From NCBI GenBank assembly GCA_030524175.1, contig JAUNHC010000004.1, positions 62,001 through 126,000 of the forward strand: a stretch of 64,000 nucleotides of DNA, written 5' to 3'. The position numbers and the translations under genes are program-made. Positions 31,253 through 39,675 of the stretch are shown in pieces. The DNA comes from Eubacteriales bacterium. Lineage in GTDB: Bacteria; Bacillota; Clostridia; Lachnospirales; Lachnospiraceae. Each line of letters starts with the position of its first letter. The first letter of the stretch is position 1. The notes beneath the pieces were generated by a model. The model did no database searches. It had not been told where the DNA came from and was given only the letters and a program-made list of their open reading frames with translations.

Positions 31253-33439
31253 ATGTCTGTAACCATTGCTTTGGCCGGTAATCCTAATTGCGGCAAAACC
31301 ACAATGTTCAATGCCCTTACAGGTGCCAATCAGTATGTTGGAAACTGGCCCGGCGTTACCGTGGAGAAAAAAGAAGGGAAATTGAAGAATAAAACAGGGG
31401 AAGATGTGACCATCACAGACCTTCCGGGTATTTATTCCCTTTCTCCTTATACTTTGGAGGAAGTAGTAAGCCGCGATTATCTTTTGAAGGAAAATCCGGA
31501 TGTGATCATTGACTTGGTAGATGCCACAAATATTGAGAGAAACCTATATTTGACCACCCAGCTTGTGGAAACGGGGATTCCTGTGGTGGTGGCTTTAAAC
31601 ATGAGCGACCTGCTTTCGAAAAACAATATACATATTGATGTAAAGCGCTTAAGCACAGCTCTTGGCTGTCCTGTCGTGGAAACCTCTGCCCTGAAGGGGA
31701 CAGGGTTAAAGGAAGTGGTGCAGGAGGCAGTAAGACTTTCCACAATGAAGAACCACGGGGGATGCAGGAAAATATTCCCCAAAGAGGTGGAATCTGCAAT
31801 TGCAGAGGTACAGAGTGTGCTGCCGGATCGTATCCCTGAGTACAGCAAACGCTGGTATGCAGTAAAGTTTTTGGAACGGGACAGCAAGGTTCTTGAGTCT
31901 GTACAGATTCCCGCATCAGCTATGAGCAAAATAGAGACAGAAGCAAAGAAGCTGGAAAAGGCCAATGATGATGATATGGAAAGTATTATCACTGACGGAC
32001 GGTATCAGTATATCCAGAAGTTAGTTGAAGCTAATGTTAAGAAATCCGGTGAGAGACTTACGGTGTCTGATAAGATTGACAGGATTGTCACTAACCGTAT
32101 TTTAGGCCTTCCTATCTTTATTGCAGTTATGTTTCTTGTGTATTATGTGTCAGTGTCAACAGTGGGGACTATGGTGACTGACTGGACAAATGACAGCTTT
32201 GTAGGTTCTATACAAGGGGCAGTATCAGGATTTCTGGAAAATGCCGGAGTCTCTGCTTTGATCATCAGCCTTGTTTCTGACGGTATTATAGGCGGTGTGG
32301 GTGCTGTCCTTGGATTTGTTCCCCAGATGGCAATCCTGTTTTTATTTCTCTCTGTGCTGGAAGATTGTGGATATATGGTACGCATCGCATTTGTCATGGA
32401 CCGTATATTCCGGCATTTCGGATTATCAGGGAAAAGTTTCATCCCTCTGTTGATTTCCTCCGGCTGCGGTATTCCGGGCATTATGGCATCAAAAACAATA
32501 GAAAATGACAATGACAGACGTCTGACCATCATGACTGCCACATTTGTTCCCTGCGGAGCGAAGCTTCCTGTTATCGCCCTTATGGGAGGCGTTATGGTAA
32601 GCTACAGCACCGGAAGTTTCGAGGCAGGCGGTCTCATGGCACCTCTTATGTATCTTGTGGGTGTGGCCGCAGTATTGGTCTCTGCCATTATCCTGAAGAA
32701 GACAAAACCTTTCTCAGGAAAACCTGCGCCTTTTGTTATGGAGCTTCCTCAGTATCATCTCCCGTCAGTAAAAACAGTCCTTTTACATGTATGGGAAAGA
32801 TTAAAAGGATTTATTATTAAAGCAGGTACAATTCTATTCCTGGCATGTGTGGTTATGTGGTTCTTAAGCAGCTTTGGTTTTGCCGGAGGACATTTCGGAC
32901 TGGTGGAAGACAGTAACAGCAGTCTTCTGGCTATGATCGGTGGATTTATCGCTCCTCTATTTGCACCTCTGGGATTTGGAGAGTGGCAGCCGGTTGCCGC
33001 ATCTATTTCCGGGTTTACGGCAAAGGAAGCCATTGTAAGCACCATGGGTGTACTGGCGAACGTAGGAGAGGAGCTGGCAGAGGATACAGTGACAGTGGGA
33101 GCTGCGATCCAGACTTGGTTCCCAAGTGCTGCTGCCGCATTTTCATTCCTGCTGTTTAACCTTCTGGATTCTCCGTGTCTGGCGGCTATTGCTACAATAG
33201 CCCAGCAGATGCAGTCCAGAAAGTGGTTCTGGTTCGCAATTCTCTTCCAGAACATATTTGCTTATGTTGTGTGCCTCTGTGTATATCAGATAGGTTCTGT
33301 ACTTACTGGCGGTGCTTTCGGGGCAGGTACAGTTGCGGCATTGATTCTTCTTGCCGGCCTTTTGTTCCTGTTATTCAGGCCGGATCCTTATAAGGATCAG
33401 AAAAGTTATTCGAAGCGGTCCGTACAGGCGGTACAGTAA
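31253..33439 (+). CDS. feoB: Ferrous iron transporter B
   Basis: FeoB imports Fe(II) through the membrane. The 728-residue protein has an N-terminal GTPase domain with G1 GNPNCGKT (residues 9-16), G3 DLPG and G4 NMSD, a helical spacer (about 170-270), and a membrane part with two Gate motifs (SGCGIPGIMASKTIEN and FVPCGAKLPVIALMG) and the C-terminal nucleoside-recognition-like domain. ATG 31253 follows GAGGAGGA. It lies in one operon with two feoA genes and the Cys-rich partner. Confidence 0.97.
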   Translation: MSVTIALAGNPNCGKTTMFNALTGANQYVGNWPGVTVEKKEGKLKNKTGEDVTITDLPGIYSLSPYTLEEVVSRDYLLKENPDVIIDLVDATNIERNLYLTTQLVETGIPVVVALNMSDLLSKNNIHIDVKRLSTALGCPVVETSALKGTGLKEVVQEAVRLSTMKNHGGCRKIFPKEVESAIAEVQSVLPDRIPEYSKRWYAVKFLERDSKVLESVQIPASAMSKIETEAKKLEKANDDDMESIITDGRYQYIQKLVEANVKKSGERLTVSDKIDRIVTNRILGLPIFIAVMFLVYYVSVSTVGTMVTDWTNDSFVGSIQGAVSGFLENAGVSALIISLVSDGIIGGVGAVLGFVPQMAILFLFLSVLEDCGYMVRIAFVMDRIFRHFGLSGKSFIPLLISSGCGIPGIMASKTIENDNDRRLTIMTATFVPCGAKLPVIALMGGVMVSYSTGSFEAGGLMAPLMYLVGVAAVLVSAIILKKTKPFSGKPAPFVMELPQYHLPSVKTVLLHVWERLKGFIIKAGTILFLACVVMWFLSSFGFAGGHFGLVEDSNSSLLAMIGGFIAPLFAPLGFGEWQPVAASISGFTAKEAIVSTMGVLANVGEELAEDTVTVGAAIQTWFPSAAAAFSFLLFNLLDSPCLAAIATIAQQMQSRKWFWFAILFQNIFAYVVCLCVYQIGSVLTGGAFGAGTVAALILLAGLLFLLFRPDPYKDQKSYSKRSVQAVQ

Positions 33440-33507
33440 TATCCCGATAAAACAGTTGCGTATGAGAAGGTATGGTGTTACTCTTAATATAATGGAAAGG
33501 TGGTAAA

Positions 33508-33681
33508 ATGGCAGCAGATATTATTATTTTGGCGTTAGTGTTTGGTTATGGCGGCTATGTAATTTACCGCAGCCATAAGCAGAAAAAAGCAGGCGGAGGG
33601 TGTACAGGATGCGGCGGAAGCTGCAGCGGCTGTCACGGCTGTGCCGGAAGTACGCCTCCCGGCGGCTTCAGAGAAGAATGA
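33508..33681 (+). CDS. FeoB-associated Cys-rich membrane protein
   Basis: The 57-residue protein starts at ATG 33508 after GGAAAGGTGG. It has one N-terminal membrane helix (ADIIILALVFGYGGYVIY) and a cytoplasmic tail with five cysteines at 32, 35, 39, 42 and 45 (GCTGCGGSCSGCHGC). This is the layout of the FeoB_associated family found next to feoB in Firmicutes. The cysteines could bind or pass on iron; the molecular role is not established. A strong terminator follows. Confidence 0.9.
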   Translation: MAADIIILALVFGYGGYVIYRSHKQKKAGGGCTGCGGSCSGCHGCAGSTPPGGFREE

Positions 33682-33697
33682 TAAATAACAGTTATAG

Positions 33698-33743
33698 AAA
33701 GACCAGCAGGCAATGTTCAGCAATTTGCCTTGCTGGTCTTTTT
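33698..33743 (+). terminator. Terminator of the feo operon
   Basis: AAAGACCAGCA-GGCAA pairs with TTGCC-TTGCTGGTCTTT and is followed by a T run. Confidence 0.9.
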
Positions 33744-33782
33744 ATATCAAGAAGGCTGTTTGGCAGTTGCACATTGGGCCAC

Positions 33783-33850
33783 GAAGCAATGGGCTTTCAT
33801 GATTGGTCGTGTCTGTTGTGAAGGGAAGTGGATGCGGACACAGACACAGA
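33783..33850. repeat. Small repeat B, copy 3, with GTGTCTG/CAGACAC hairpin
   Basis: GGGCTTTCATGATTGGTCGT aligns with 12711-12730 and 7272-7291. GTGTCTG at 33811-33817 can pair with CAGACAC about 30 bases later. No gene is seen between 33682 and 34094. Confidence 0.4.
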
Positions 33851-33919
33851 CACTGTACTCCTTGGATGAATCAGAAATTTTCAGTATTTTATAAAAAGTA
33901 AAATAATTGTATAAACGTG

Positions 33920-33992
33920 TTGACAACAATAATTGTCAGTGTTATGATGTGTATGACAAGAAAAGTTGTCAAATTGACAAAAGAATAAGTCA
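33920..33992 (+). promoter_or_regulatory. Promoter and tandem operators of the XRE-ABC operon
   Basis: TTGACA (33920-33925) and TATGAT (33943-33948) are 17 bases apart. Three sites share TGACAA-N6-TTGTCA: a perfect one at 33921-33938 overlapping the -35 and spacer, a perfect one at 33954-33971, and a degraded one at 33975-33992. Centre spacings are 33 and 21 bases, i.e. close to whole helical turns. The natural ligands are the two XRE proteins encoded directly downstream. Confidence 0.7.
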
Positions 33993-34094
33993 TATACATT
34001 TAGCGGCATAAGAAAGCTACGCATCTATTAAGGATTGTACATGAACACGGAGAGAGTACATGTCAGAAAAGGATAACGGAAGGAGGCATAGCCT

Positions 34095-34295
34095 ATGAAT
34101 AAATTATTTTATTTGAAGGAATACCGCAGAAAACTGGGGATCACTCAGGCGGAGATGGGACGCAAGGCAGGTGTTGCCCGCGGAACGATCAGCAGGATCG
34201 AGCGTGGGGCCTACACACCGTCCGTTACCTTGGCCATGAGGCTGGCAGATATCTGCCAGGCATCGGTGGAAGAGATTTTTCCCCGCCGGGAATAA
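34095..34295 (+). CDS. XRE-family regulator 1
   Basis: The 66-residue protein is a lone Cro/CI helix-turn-helix domain (LGITQAEMGRKAGVARGTIS, ending SVEEIFPRRE). It starts at ATG 34095 behind GGAGG. It is paralogous to the next gene (shared TPSVTLAMRLADICQASVEEIF pattern). Such 65-70-residue regulators commonly precede membrane-protein or ABC operons and repress them. Tandem palindromes upstream are candidate targets. Confidence 0.88.
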   Translation: MNKLFYLKEYRRKLGITQAEMGRKAGVARGTISRIERGAYTPSVTLAMRLADICQASVEEIFPRRE

Positions 34296-34319
34296 AAACG
34301 GGAGAAGGAGGGGCGGAAG

Positions 34320-34532
34320 ATGCCGCTGGAGAACCACTTGAAGGAACAGAGAGCAAGACTTGGAATTAACCAGGCAGATATGGGGAAACTTGCAGGAGTA
34401 TCAAGGCAGACGATCAGCCTGATAGAACGGGGCGATTACTCCCCTTCAGTCACCCTGGCTCTGAAACTGGCAAAAATCTGCCAGGTAACGGTGGAGGATA
34501 TTTTTTCTTATATTGAGGAGGACGAAGAATGA
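34320..34532 (+). CDS. XRE-family regulator 2
   Basis: The 70-residue helix-turn-helix protein (LGINQADMGKLAGVSRQTIS) is about half identical to its upstream neighbour, so the pair arose by tandem duplication and could form heterodimers. It starts at ATG 34320 with AGGAGG upstream, and its stop overlaps the ATG of the next gene (ATGA), indicating coupling to the DUF3169 protein. The acidic end EEDEE is distinct from copy 1. Confidence 0.88.
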   Translation: MPLENHLKEQRARLGINQADMGKLAGVSRQTISLIERGDYSPSVTLALKLAKICQVTVEDIFSYIEEDEE

Positions 34533-35326
34533 AGGCGGAACATAAAAGTATGAATACATACCTCAAATACACCTTGATATTGGCGGGAAGCCTTTGCCTG
34601 GGAGGACTTCTGGGAATAGGATTTGTTTATTTCAATGCAGATGACTGGGGGGACGGTTTTAAAGGGATTTTCCGCATTATCCGCGGGAATTTGCTGCCCA
34701 TACTTGTGATGGTATTCATAATATCTGTTGTTTACGGAGAAATTGTATTGAGAAAGATGAAGGCTTTGACAGGCAGTCTTTCCCGGGCAGAGGATGAGGA
34801 GAGCGACCGTCTGGAGTATGAACTGGATCAGGTGGGGAATGCCGGGGTCATAGCCAATAATATTTTAAGTGTATTGGCAATACTGATACTTTCAACCGGA
34901 TATTCGCTTCAGTACATATCAGACGTAGTCAAAGAAGAGAAGATTTTCGTATTGTCTGCTTTTGTGATTTTTGTGATCCACAGTGCTTACGGCGGATACT
35001 GGCAGATGCGTTATGTGAAGCTTGTCCAGAAAGCATATCCGGAGAAAAAAGGCGATCCTGCATCAAGAAAGTTTCAGCAGCAGTGGCTTGAGAGCTGTGA
35101 TGAGGCTGAAAAGGAGATTGTATTTCAGGGGACTTACAAATCTTACATGAGTGTCATGAAGATTCTGCCCATGCTTGCCGCAGTTTCCATGATCACACAC
35201 CTTTTGTGGAATACAGGTATCATGGCAGTGTTTATGGTAGGGATCATCTGGATCGTCACAGTCGTATCCTACTGCCGTGCCTGCATGATCAAGAAGGGAC
35301 AGCAGATAGGACGCGGGACTAAATAG
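34529..35326 (+). CDS. DUF3169-family membrane protein
   Basis: The 265-residue protein has about six hydrophobic helices (near residues 12-32, 55-72, 108-128, 140-160, 210-225 and 232-250). The first third contains the cytoplasmic stretch ALTGSLSRAEDEESDRLEYE typical of DUF3169. The function of this family is not established; members are regularly found with short XRE regulators and ABC exporters, as here. Translation is coupled to the preceding regulator. Confidence 0.78.
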   Translation: MKAEHKSMNTYLKYTLILAGSLCLGGLLGIGFVYFNADDWGDGFKGIFRIIRGNLLPILVMVFIISVVYGEIVLRKMKALTGSLSRAEDEESDRLEYELDQVGNAGVIANNILSVLAILILSTGYSLQYISDVVKEEKIFVLSAFVIFVIHSAYGGYWQMRYVKLVQKAYPEKKGDPASRKFQQQWLESCDEAEKEIVFQGTYKSYMSVMKILPMLAAVSMITHLLWNTGIMAVFMVGIIWIVTVVSYCRACMIKKGQQIGRGTK

Positions 35327-35371
35327 GATCAGGCTGCATACAGTTATCAACATAGAAAAGTGAGGAGCATT

Positions 35372-36289
35372 ATGAAATTAGAAGTAAAAGGCTTAAAGAA
35401 AAATTTTGGTGAGCAGGAAATCCTTCATGGAATCTCTTTTTCCGTGGAGAGCGGAAGTGCCCTGGGACTTTTGGGCCGGAACGGTGCGGGCAAGACAACC
35501 ACGATCCGTATTCTTATGGATGTGTTCAAGGGAAACGGGGGAAGTGTGCTCATGGATGGGAAACCATTCAGACCGAGAGAGTACCAGATCGGCTACCTGC
35601 CTGAGGAGAGAGGACTGTATCCTAAGAAAACTGTCAGCGAACAGCTGATCTACCTGGGTATGCTGCGGGGCCTGAGTGCAAAAGCAGCAAAGGACAGTAT
35701 GAAAAAGTGGATTGAACGTATGGGTGTCTCCGAGTACGAGAACCGTAAGCTGGAAACCTTGTCAAAAGGAAACCAGCAGAAGGTACAGCTTGCCCAGACG
35801 CTGATCTGTGACCCGGCTGTTATCATACTGGATGAACCATTTTCCGGTTTGGATCCTGTAAATTCACAGATACTTAAGGACGTTATCAAGGAGCAGATAC
35901 AGGCAGGAAAGCTGGTGATATTTTCCAGCCATCAGATGAGTTATGTGGAGGAATTCTGTGAGGAGATCGCCATATTAAACCATGGGCAGATCGTGCTTTC
36001 CGGAGATCTGAAGGAAATTAAGCGTGAATTCGGCCGTGACCGGCTGGTGATGTCAAGTCTTGACGAAGAGGCACCGGATTTGGCCCGGAGGCTTAATGAT
36101 ACCTTTTCTGACCTTCTGGAGGTGGAAAAAATCCAGAAGGACAGAGTGATCATCAAAAAGAAACAGCCTGAAAACAAGCCGGCCATTTTGAAGCGGCTTT
36201 TGGAGCAGGATGTGGACCTGGAATATTTTGGATTATACGAACCGTCACTGAATGACATTTTTGTAGAAAAGGCAGGGGATGAAGCATGA
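35372..36289 (+). CDS. ABC exporter ATPase, NatA-like
   Basis: The 305-residue ATPase has Walker A GRNGAGKTT (residues 35-43), signature LSKGNQQKVQ and Walker B VIILDEPFSGLD. The LSKGNQQKV form and the C-terminal ~90 residues are typical of the NatA/YhaQ group that pairs with NatB-type permeases. ATG 35372 follows GAGGAG. Its stop overlaps the permease start (ATGA). Proposed roles of this group are Na+ extrusion or antibiotic/peptide export. Confidence 0.88.
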   Translation: MKLEVKGLKKNFGEQEILHGISFSVESGSALGLLGRNGAGKTTTIRILMDVFKGNGGSVLMDGKPFRPREYQIGYLPEERGLYPKKTVSEQLIYLGMLRGLSAKAAKDSMKKWIERMGVSEYENRKLETLSKGNQQKVQLAQTLICDPAVIILDEPFSGLDPVNSQILKDVIKEQIQAGKLVIFSSHQMSYVEEFCEEIAILNHGQIVLSGDLKEIKREFGRDRLVMSSLDEEAPDLARRLNDTFSDLLEVEKIQKDRVIIKKKQPENKPAILKRLLEQDVDLEYFGLYEPSLNDIFVEKAGDEA

Positions 36290-37533
36290 AACAATTTGTG
36301 ACTGTATTAAAATTCGAACTGAATAATTATTTCAAAAATAAAAGCTTTATGCTTACCACGATCCTGCTGGCAGTTCTGATGGTGGGAGTTATCGTAGTTC
36401 CAACCTTTATCCCCGGACTTTTAAAAGAGGACACATCAGGGAAAAAACAGGACACGCAGATACAGGAAGAAGCTGAGGAATCGGAAAGCCTGGGTATTTT
36501 TGTGGACACCGGGGAAGTGCAGGATGTGGATAGTCTCCTTTCCTCCATGCCGTACCAGTGGAAAACCTATGAAGACGAGAACAGTATCAAAGAGGCGGTA
36601 AAAGCCAATGAGATTGAAGGCGGTTTCATCCTTCACAGTGCTTCCGAAGTGACCTATGTGGTGAATAATCTTGCTGTGGAGGACAGACTTTCCGAAGAAT
36701 TTTCCAGTGCCCTTGCAGCCCACGAAAAACGTGCATATCTCATGGGAAAAGGCCTTACAGCAGAGGAAGCAGCCGCTGCTGATATGGTGAATATTAATCT
36801 GGAGCCGGAAATCCTTGGGAAAAACAGTGTCCGCAATTATGCTTATACGTATGCACTGGTGTTTATCATTTATTTCCTCATTCTTTTCTATGGACAGATG
36901 ATCGCAGTTTCCGTGACAACAGAGAAGAGCAACCGTGCCATTGAGATCCTTGTGACAAGCGTGAATCCCAATAGTCTCATATTCGGCAAGGTGCTGGCAG
37001 GAGCCATTGCAGGGGTACTCCAGATGGTTCTTATTGTGGGGAGCGGATTTGCAGCATACGGAGCATTTAAGGATGCCTGGGGCGGAGGCCTTGACTTCCT
37101 CTTTAATATTCCGGGAAGGGTACTGGCAGCTTATGCGGTATTCGGAACTTTAAGTTATCTTCTCTATGCGTTTATATACGGAACCTTAGGTGCGTTGGTA
37201 TCCAAGACAGAGGATATCAGCAAAAGCTCTACTCCTATCACTATCGTTTATGTTGCTTCCTTCCTTGTGGCTATGCTGGGACTGACCAACACAGACAGCC
37301 TTATGGTGAAAGTGGCTTCCTATATTCCCTTTACTTCCGGAAATGCAATGTTTATCCGGGTTTCCATGGGAAGTGTGGGAGCGTGGGAGATTATCCTGTC
37401 CGGTTTGATCCTGCTTTTGTCCTGTATTGTGACAGGGATTTTTGCAGCAAAGCTTTTCCGTTTCGGGACTTTGCATTACGGCAATCCTCTGAAATTCACA
37501 AAGGCTCTGAAAAGTGTAAAAGAGCAGCAATAG
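36286..37533 (+). CDS. ABC-2 permease, NatB-like
   Basis: The 415-residue protein has an N-terminal helix (SFMLTTILLAVLMVGVIVVP), an outside domain of about 140 residues, and six C-terminal helices. The block VTTEKSNRAIEILVTSVNPN is typical of NatB-type ABC2_membrane_3 permeases. It is coupled to the ATPase by a four-base overlap and ends the operon. The substrate is unknown; with XRE and DUF3169 partners an envelope-stress or bacteriocin-type role is plausible. Confidence 0.87.
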   Translation: MKQFVTVLKFELNNYFKNKSFMLTTILLAVLMVGVIVVPTFIPGLLKEDTSGKKQDTQIQEEAEESESLGIFVDTGEVQDVDSLLSSMPYQWKTYEDENSIKEAVKANEIEGGFILHSASEVTYVVNNLAVEDRLSEEFSSALAAHEKRAYLMGKGLTAEEAAAADMVNINLEPEILGKNSVRNYAYTYALVFIIYFLILFYGQMIAVSVTTEKSNRAIEILVTSVNPNSLIFGKVLAGAIAGVLQMVLIVGSGFAAYGAFKDAWGGGLDFLFNIPGRVLAAYAVFGTLSYLLYAFIYGTLGALVSKTEDISKSSTPITIVYVASFLVAMLGLTNTDSLMVKVASYIPFTSGNAMFIRVSMGSVGAWEIILSGLILLLSCIVTGIFAAKLFRFGTLHYGNPLKFTKALKSVKEQQ

Positions 37534-37586
37534 TAAAAATTCCGCATAATTTTTCCAGTAATCGTATATGCTAGTAGAAAATAAAA

Positions 37587-37618
37587 AAAGAGGTGTTGCA
37601 AAGGCAGCGCCTCTTTTT
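37587..37618 (+). terminator. Terminator of the XRE-ABC operon
   Basis: AAAGAGGTG pairs with CGCCTCTTT (one wobble), followed by TTTT. The next gene starts only 23 bases later, so some read-through may feed it. Confidence 0.75.
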
Positions 37619-37640
37619 AGCAGGCTACGGAGGAAGCATT

Positions 37641-38075
37641 ATGTGGGGAATATTAATTGCATTACTGTCAGGCGCACTGATGAGCGTACAAGGTGTGTTT
37701 AACACAGAAGTTACCAAACAGACCAGTCTATGGGTATCTACGGGATGGGTACAGTTTTCTGCTTTCCTGGTGTGTATTCTGGCATGGCTGTTTACGGGGC
37801 GGGAGAGCATTGGAACTTTGTGGCAGGTGGATAATAAGTACACGCTGCTTGGCGGTGTCATCGGAGCCTTTATCACTGTGACGGTTATCCAGAGTATGGG
37901 TTCTCTGGGACCGGCTAAAGCGGCTATGCTTATTGTGGTATCCCAGCTTGCCGTGGCATACCTCATCGAGCTGTTCGGTATGTTCGGGGTGGATAAGCAG
38001 CCCTTTGAATGGAGGAAAATCTTGGGAATGGCGGTATCTATCATAGGAATCATCATATTTAAATGGCAAAAATAG
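37641..38075 (+). CDS. DMT-family transporter, YdcZ/DUF606 type
   Basis: The 144-residue membrane protein starts at ATG 37641 behind GGAGG. It has about five helices and the DUF606 pattern: ALMSVQGVFNTEV near the N-terminus, GVIGAFITVTVIQSMGSLGP, and a final helix GMAVSIIGIIIFKWQ. Proteins of this family are small EmrE/EamA-like half-transporters of unknown substrate and probably dimerise. It is a single gene between a terminator and the comEA promoter. Confidence 0.85.
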   Translation: MWGILIALLSGALMSVQGVFNTEVTKQTSLWVSTGWVQFSAFLVCILAWLFTGRESIGTLWQVDNKYTLLGGVIGAFITVTVIQSMGSLGPAKAAMLIVVSQLAVAYLIELFGMFGVDKQPFEWRKILGMAVSIIGIIIFKWQK

Positions 38076-38085
38076 TAGATTACTA

Positions 38086-38165
38086 TTGTAAAATTTGTAA
38101 TATTTCGTTAAAATAAGATATGGTGAAGTATGAGTGACGGGGAGCTTACTGCAAATTTGCGGTAA
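38086..38165 (+). promoter_or_regulatory. Promoter and leader hairpin of comEA
   Basis: TTGTAA (38086-38091) and TAAAAT (38109-38114) are 17 bases apart. The leader has TTACTGCAAA/TTTGCGGTAA (38146-38165) as a near-perfect hairpin immediately before AAGGAG, again placing a hairpin against a ribosome site. Confidence 0.55.
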
Positions 38166-38185
38166 AGGAGTGAACCGGCTTAACC

Positions 38186-38971
38186 ATGAGAGATTACAAC
38201 AAAGTTTTGAAAAGCTGCAGCCTGCTGTTTGCAGGCTTTCTGCTGTTATGCACAGGATTGACAGGTTGTGCTGACAGAGAGGCACAGTTTCTTAAGGAAA
38301 ATGCGGAAGTTCAGGACAGTGCCTCAGGGGACGATGCTGACAGTGCCCGGGAGAACCTAAGTGTGGGTGAGAATCATGTCACGGACAGTATGGATTCGGG
38401 AGATAAGCAGACTGTGTCCGACGGAGAATTGCATGATGGGGCAGTTTCCGCACAGGAACAGAATGTGCAGCAGGACAAGGCAGAGATATATGTAGATGTG
38501 TGCGGAGCTGTGGCGGATCCCGGGGTTTATGTCCTTGAGGACGGAAGCCGTGTGTTCCAGGCTGTTGAGGCGGCCGGAGGTTTTCTGCCGGAAGCATCAC
38601 AGACTTATGTGAATCAGGCTAAAGGCCTGGAGGACGGGCAGCAGATATATATCCCCACACAGGAGGAAGTGGAACAACAGTCACAGGAGGGGCAAGGCCA
38701 GGCCTTTCCGGTTTTACAGGCTGACGGAGGCGGTAGTGCTTTGGCTGACGGAGACGCTGTATCAGAAGACACAGCAGGAAAAGTAAATTTAAACACGGCA
38801 GATGAAGCTGCTCTTACTGCTCTTACCGGAATCGGGGCATCCAAGGCGAGAGCCATTATTGCCTATAGGGAAGAGAACGGACCGTTTACAGCCATAGAGG
38901 ATATTATGAATGTACAAGGTATCAAGGAAGGTACCTTTGCTAAGATAAAAGATGAGATTGTAGTAGGATAA
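38186..38971 (+). CDS. comEA: ComEA-like DNA-binding lipoprotein
   Basis: ComEA binds double-stranded DNA outside the membrane during uptake. The 261-residue protein has a lipobox LTGC with Cys28, an acidic Ser/Asp-rich linker (30-95), an SLBB domain (about 99-150, EIYVDVCGAVADPGVYVLED) and a C-terminal helix-hairpin-helix domain (about 198-260, VNLNTADEAALTALTGIGAS). A lipid anchor replaces the transmembrane anchor of Bacillus ComEA. The start ATG 38186 has its AAGGAG rather far upstream (about 15 bases). comEC lies 3 kb downstream. Confidence 0.9.
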   Translation: MRDYNKVLKSCSLLFAGFLLLCTGLTGCADREAQFLKENAEVQDSASGDDADSARENLSVGENHVTDSMDSGDKQTVSDGELHDGAVSAQEQNVQQDKAEIYVDVCGAVADPGVYVLEDGSRVFQAVEAAGGFLPEASQTYVNQAKGLEDGQQIYIPTQEEVEQQSQEGQGQAFPVLQADGGGSALADGDAVSEDTAGKVNLNTADEAALTALTGIGASKARAIIAYREENGPFTAIEDIMNVQGIKEGTFAKIKDEIVVG

Positions 38972-38982
38972 GGAGAACATAA

Positions 38983-39672
38983 ATGAGCAGGAAAGTATTG
39001 GTAGTGGATGATGAGAAGCTTATTGTCAAAGGAATCCGGTTTAGTCTGGAGCAGGACGGAATGGAAGTGGACTGCGCTTATGACGGTGAGGAAGCAGTGG
39101 AAATGGCAAAGGATAAGAAATACGACATTATTCTTCTTGATCTGATGCTTCCCAAGATGGACGGACTTGAGGTGTGCCAGCAGATCCGTGATTTTTCCAA
39201 TGTGCCTATTGTCATGCTGACTGCCAAGGGTGAGGATATGGATAAGATCCTGGGTCTTGAGTACGGTGCAGATGATTATATCACCAAGCCCTTTAACATT
39301 TTGGAGGTAAAGGCCCGTATCAAGGCTATCATGAGACGTGCAGGCAGCGACCATGACGGGAAGGAGAAGGCTAAGACTATCGAGGTAGGAGATTTGCGCA
39401 TGGACTGCGAAGGGCGCCGTGTCTTTATTGCAGGAAAAGAAATCAACCTGACAGCCAAAGAGTTCGATGTTTTGGAGCTTCTGGTGTTTAATCCCAACAA
39501 GGTTTACAGCCGGGAGAATCTGTTGAATATTGTATGGGGATACGAGTATCCCGGAGATGTGAGGACCGTGGATGTACATATCCGCCGTCTGCGGGAGAAG
39601 ATTGAGGCGAATCCCAGTGAGCCGAAATATGTACACACAAAATGGGGAGTCGGATATTATTTCCAGGCCTAA
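38983..39672 (+). CDS. OmpR/PhoB-type response regulator
   Basis: The 229-residue regulator has a receiver domain with Asp53 in IILLDLMLPKMDG and a C-terminal winged helix (FDVLELLVFNPNKVYSRENLL, then GYEYPGDVRTVDVHIRRLRE). It follows comEA by 11 bases and precedes the kinase by three bases. The order regulator, kinase, GerMN lipoprotein parallels MtrA-MtrB-LpqB of Actinobacteria and WalRK-type systems, so a role in cell-envelope or division control is plausible. Signal and regulon are not shown by sequence. Confidence 0.9.
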   Translation: MSRKVLVVDDEKLIVKGIRFSLEQDGMEVDCAYDGEEAVEMAKDKKYDIILLDLMLPKMDGLEVCQQIRDFSNVPIVMLTAKGEDMDKILGLEYGADDYITKPFNILEVKARIKAIMRRAGSDHDGKEKAKTIEVGDLRMDCEGRRVFIAGKEINLTAKEFDVLELLVFNPNKVYSRENLLNIVWGYEYPGDVRTVDVHIRRLREKIEANPSEPKYVHTKWGVGYYFQA

Positions 39673-39675
39673 AAT

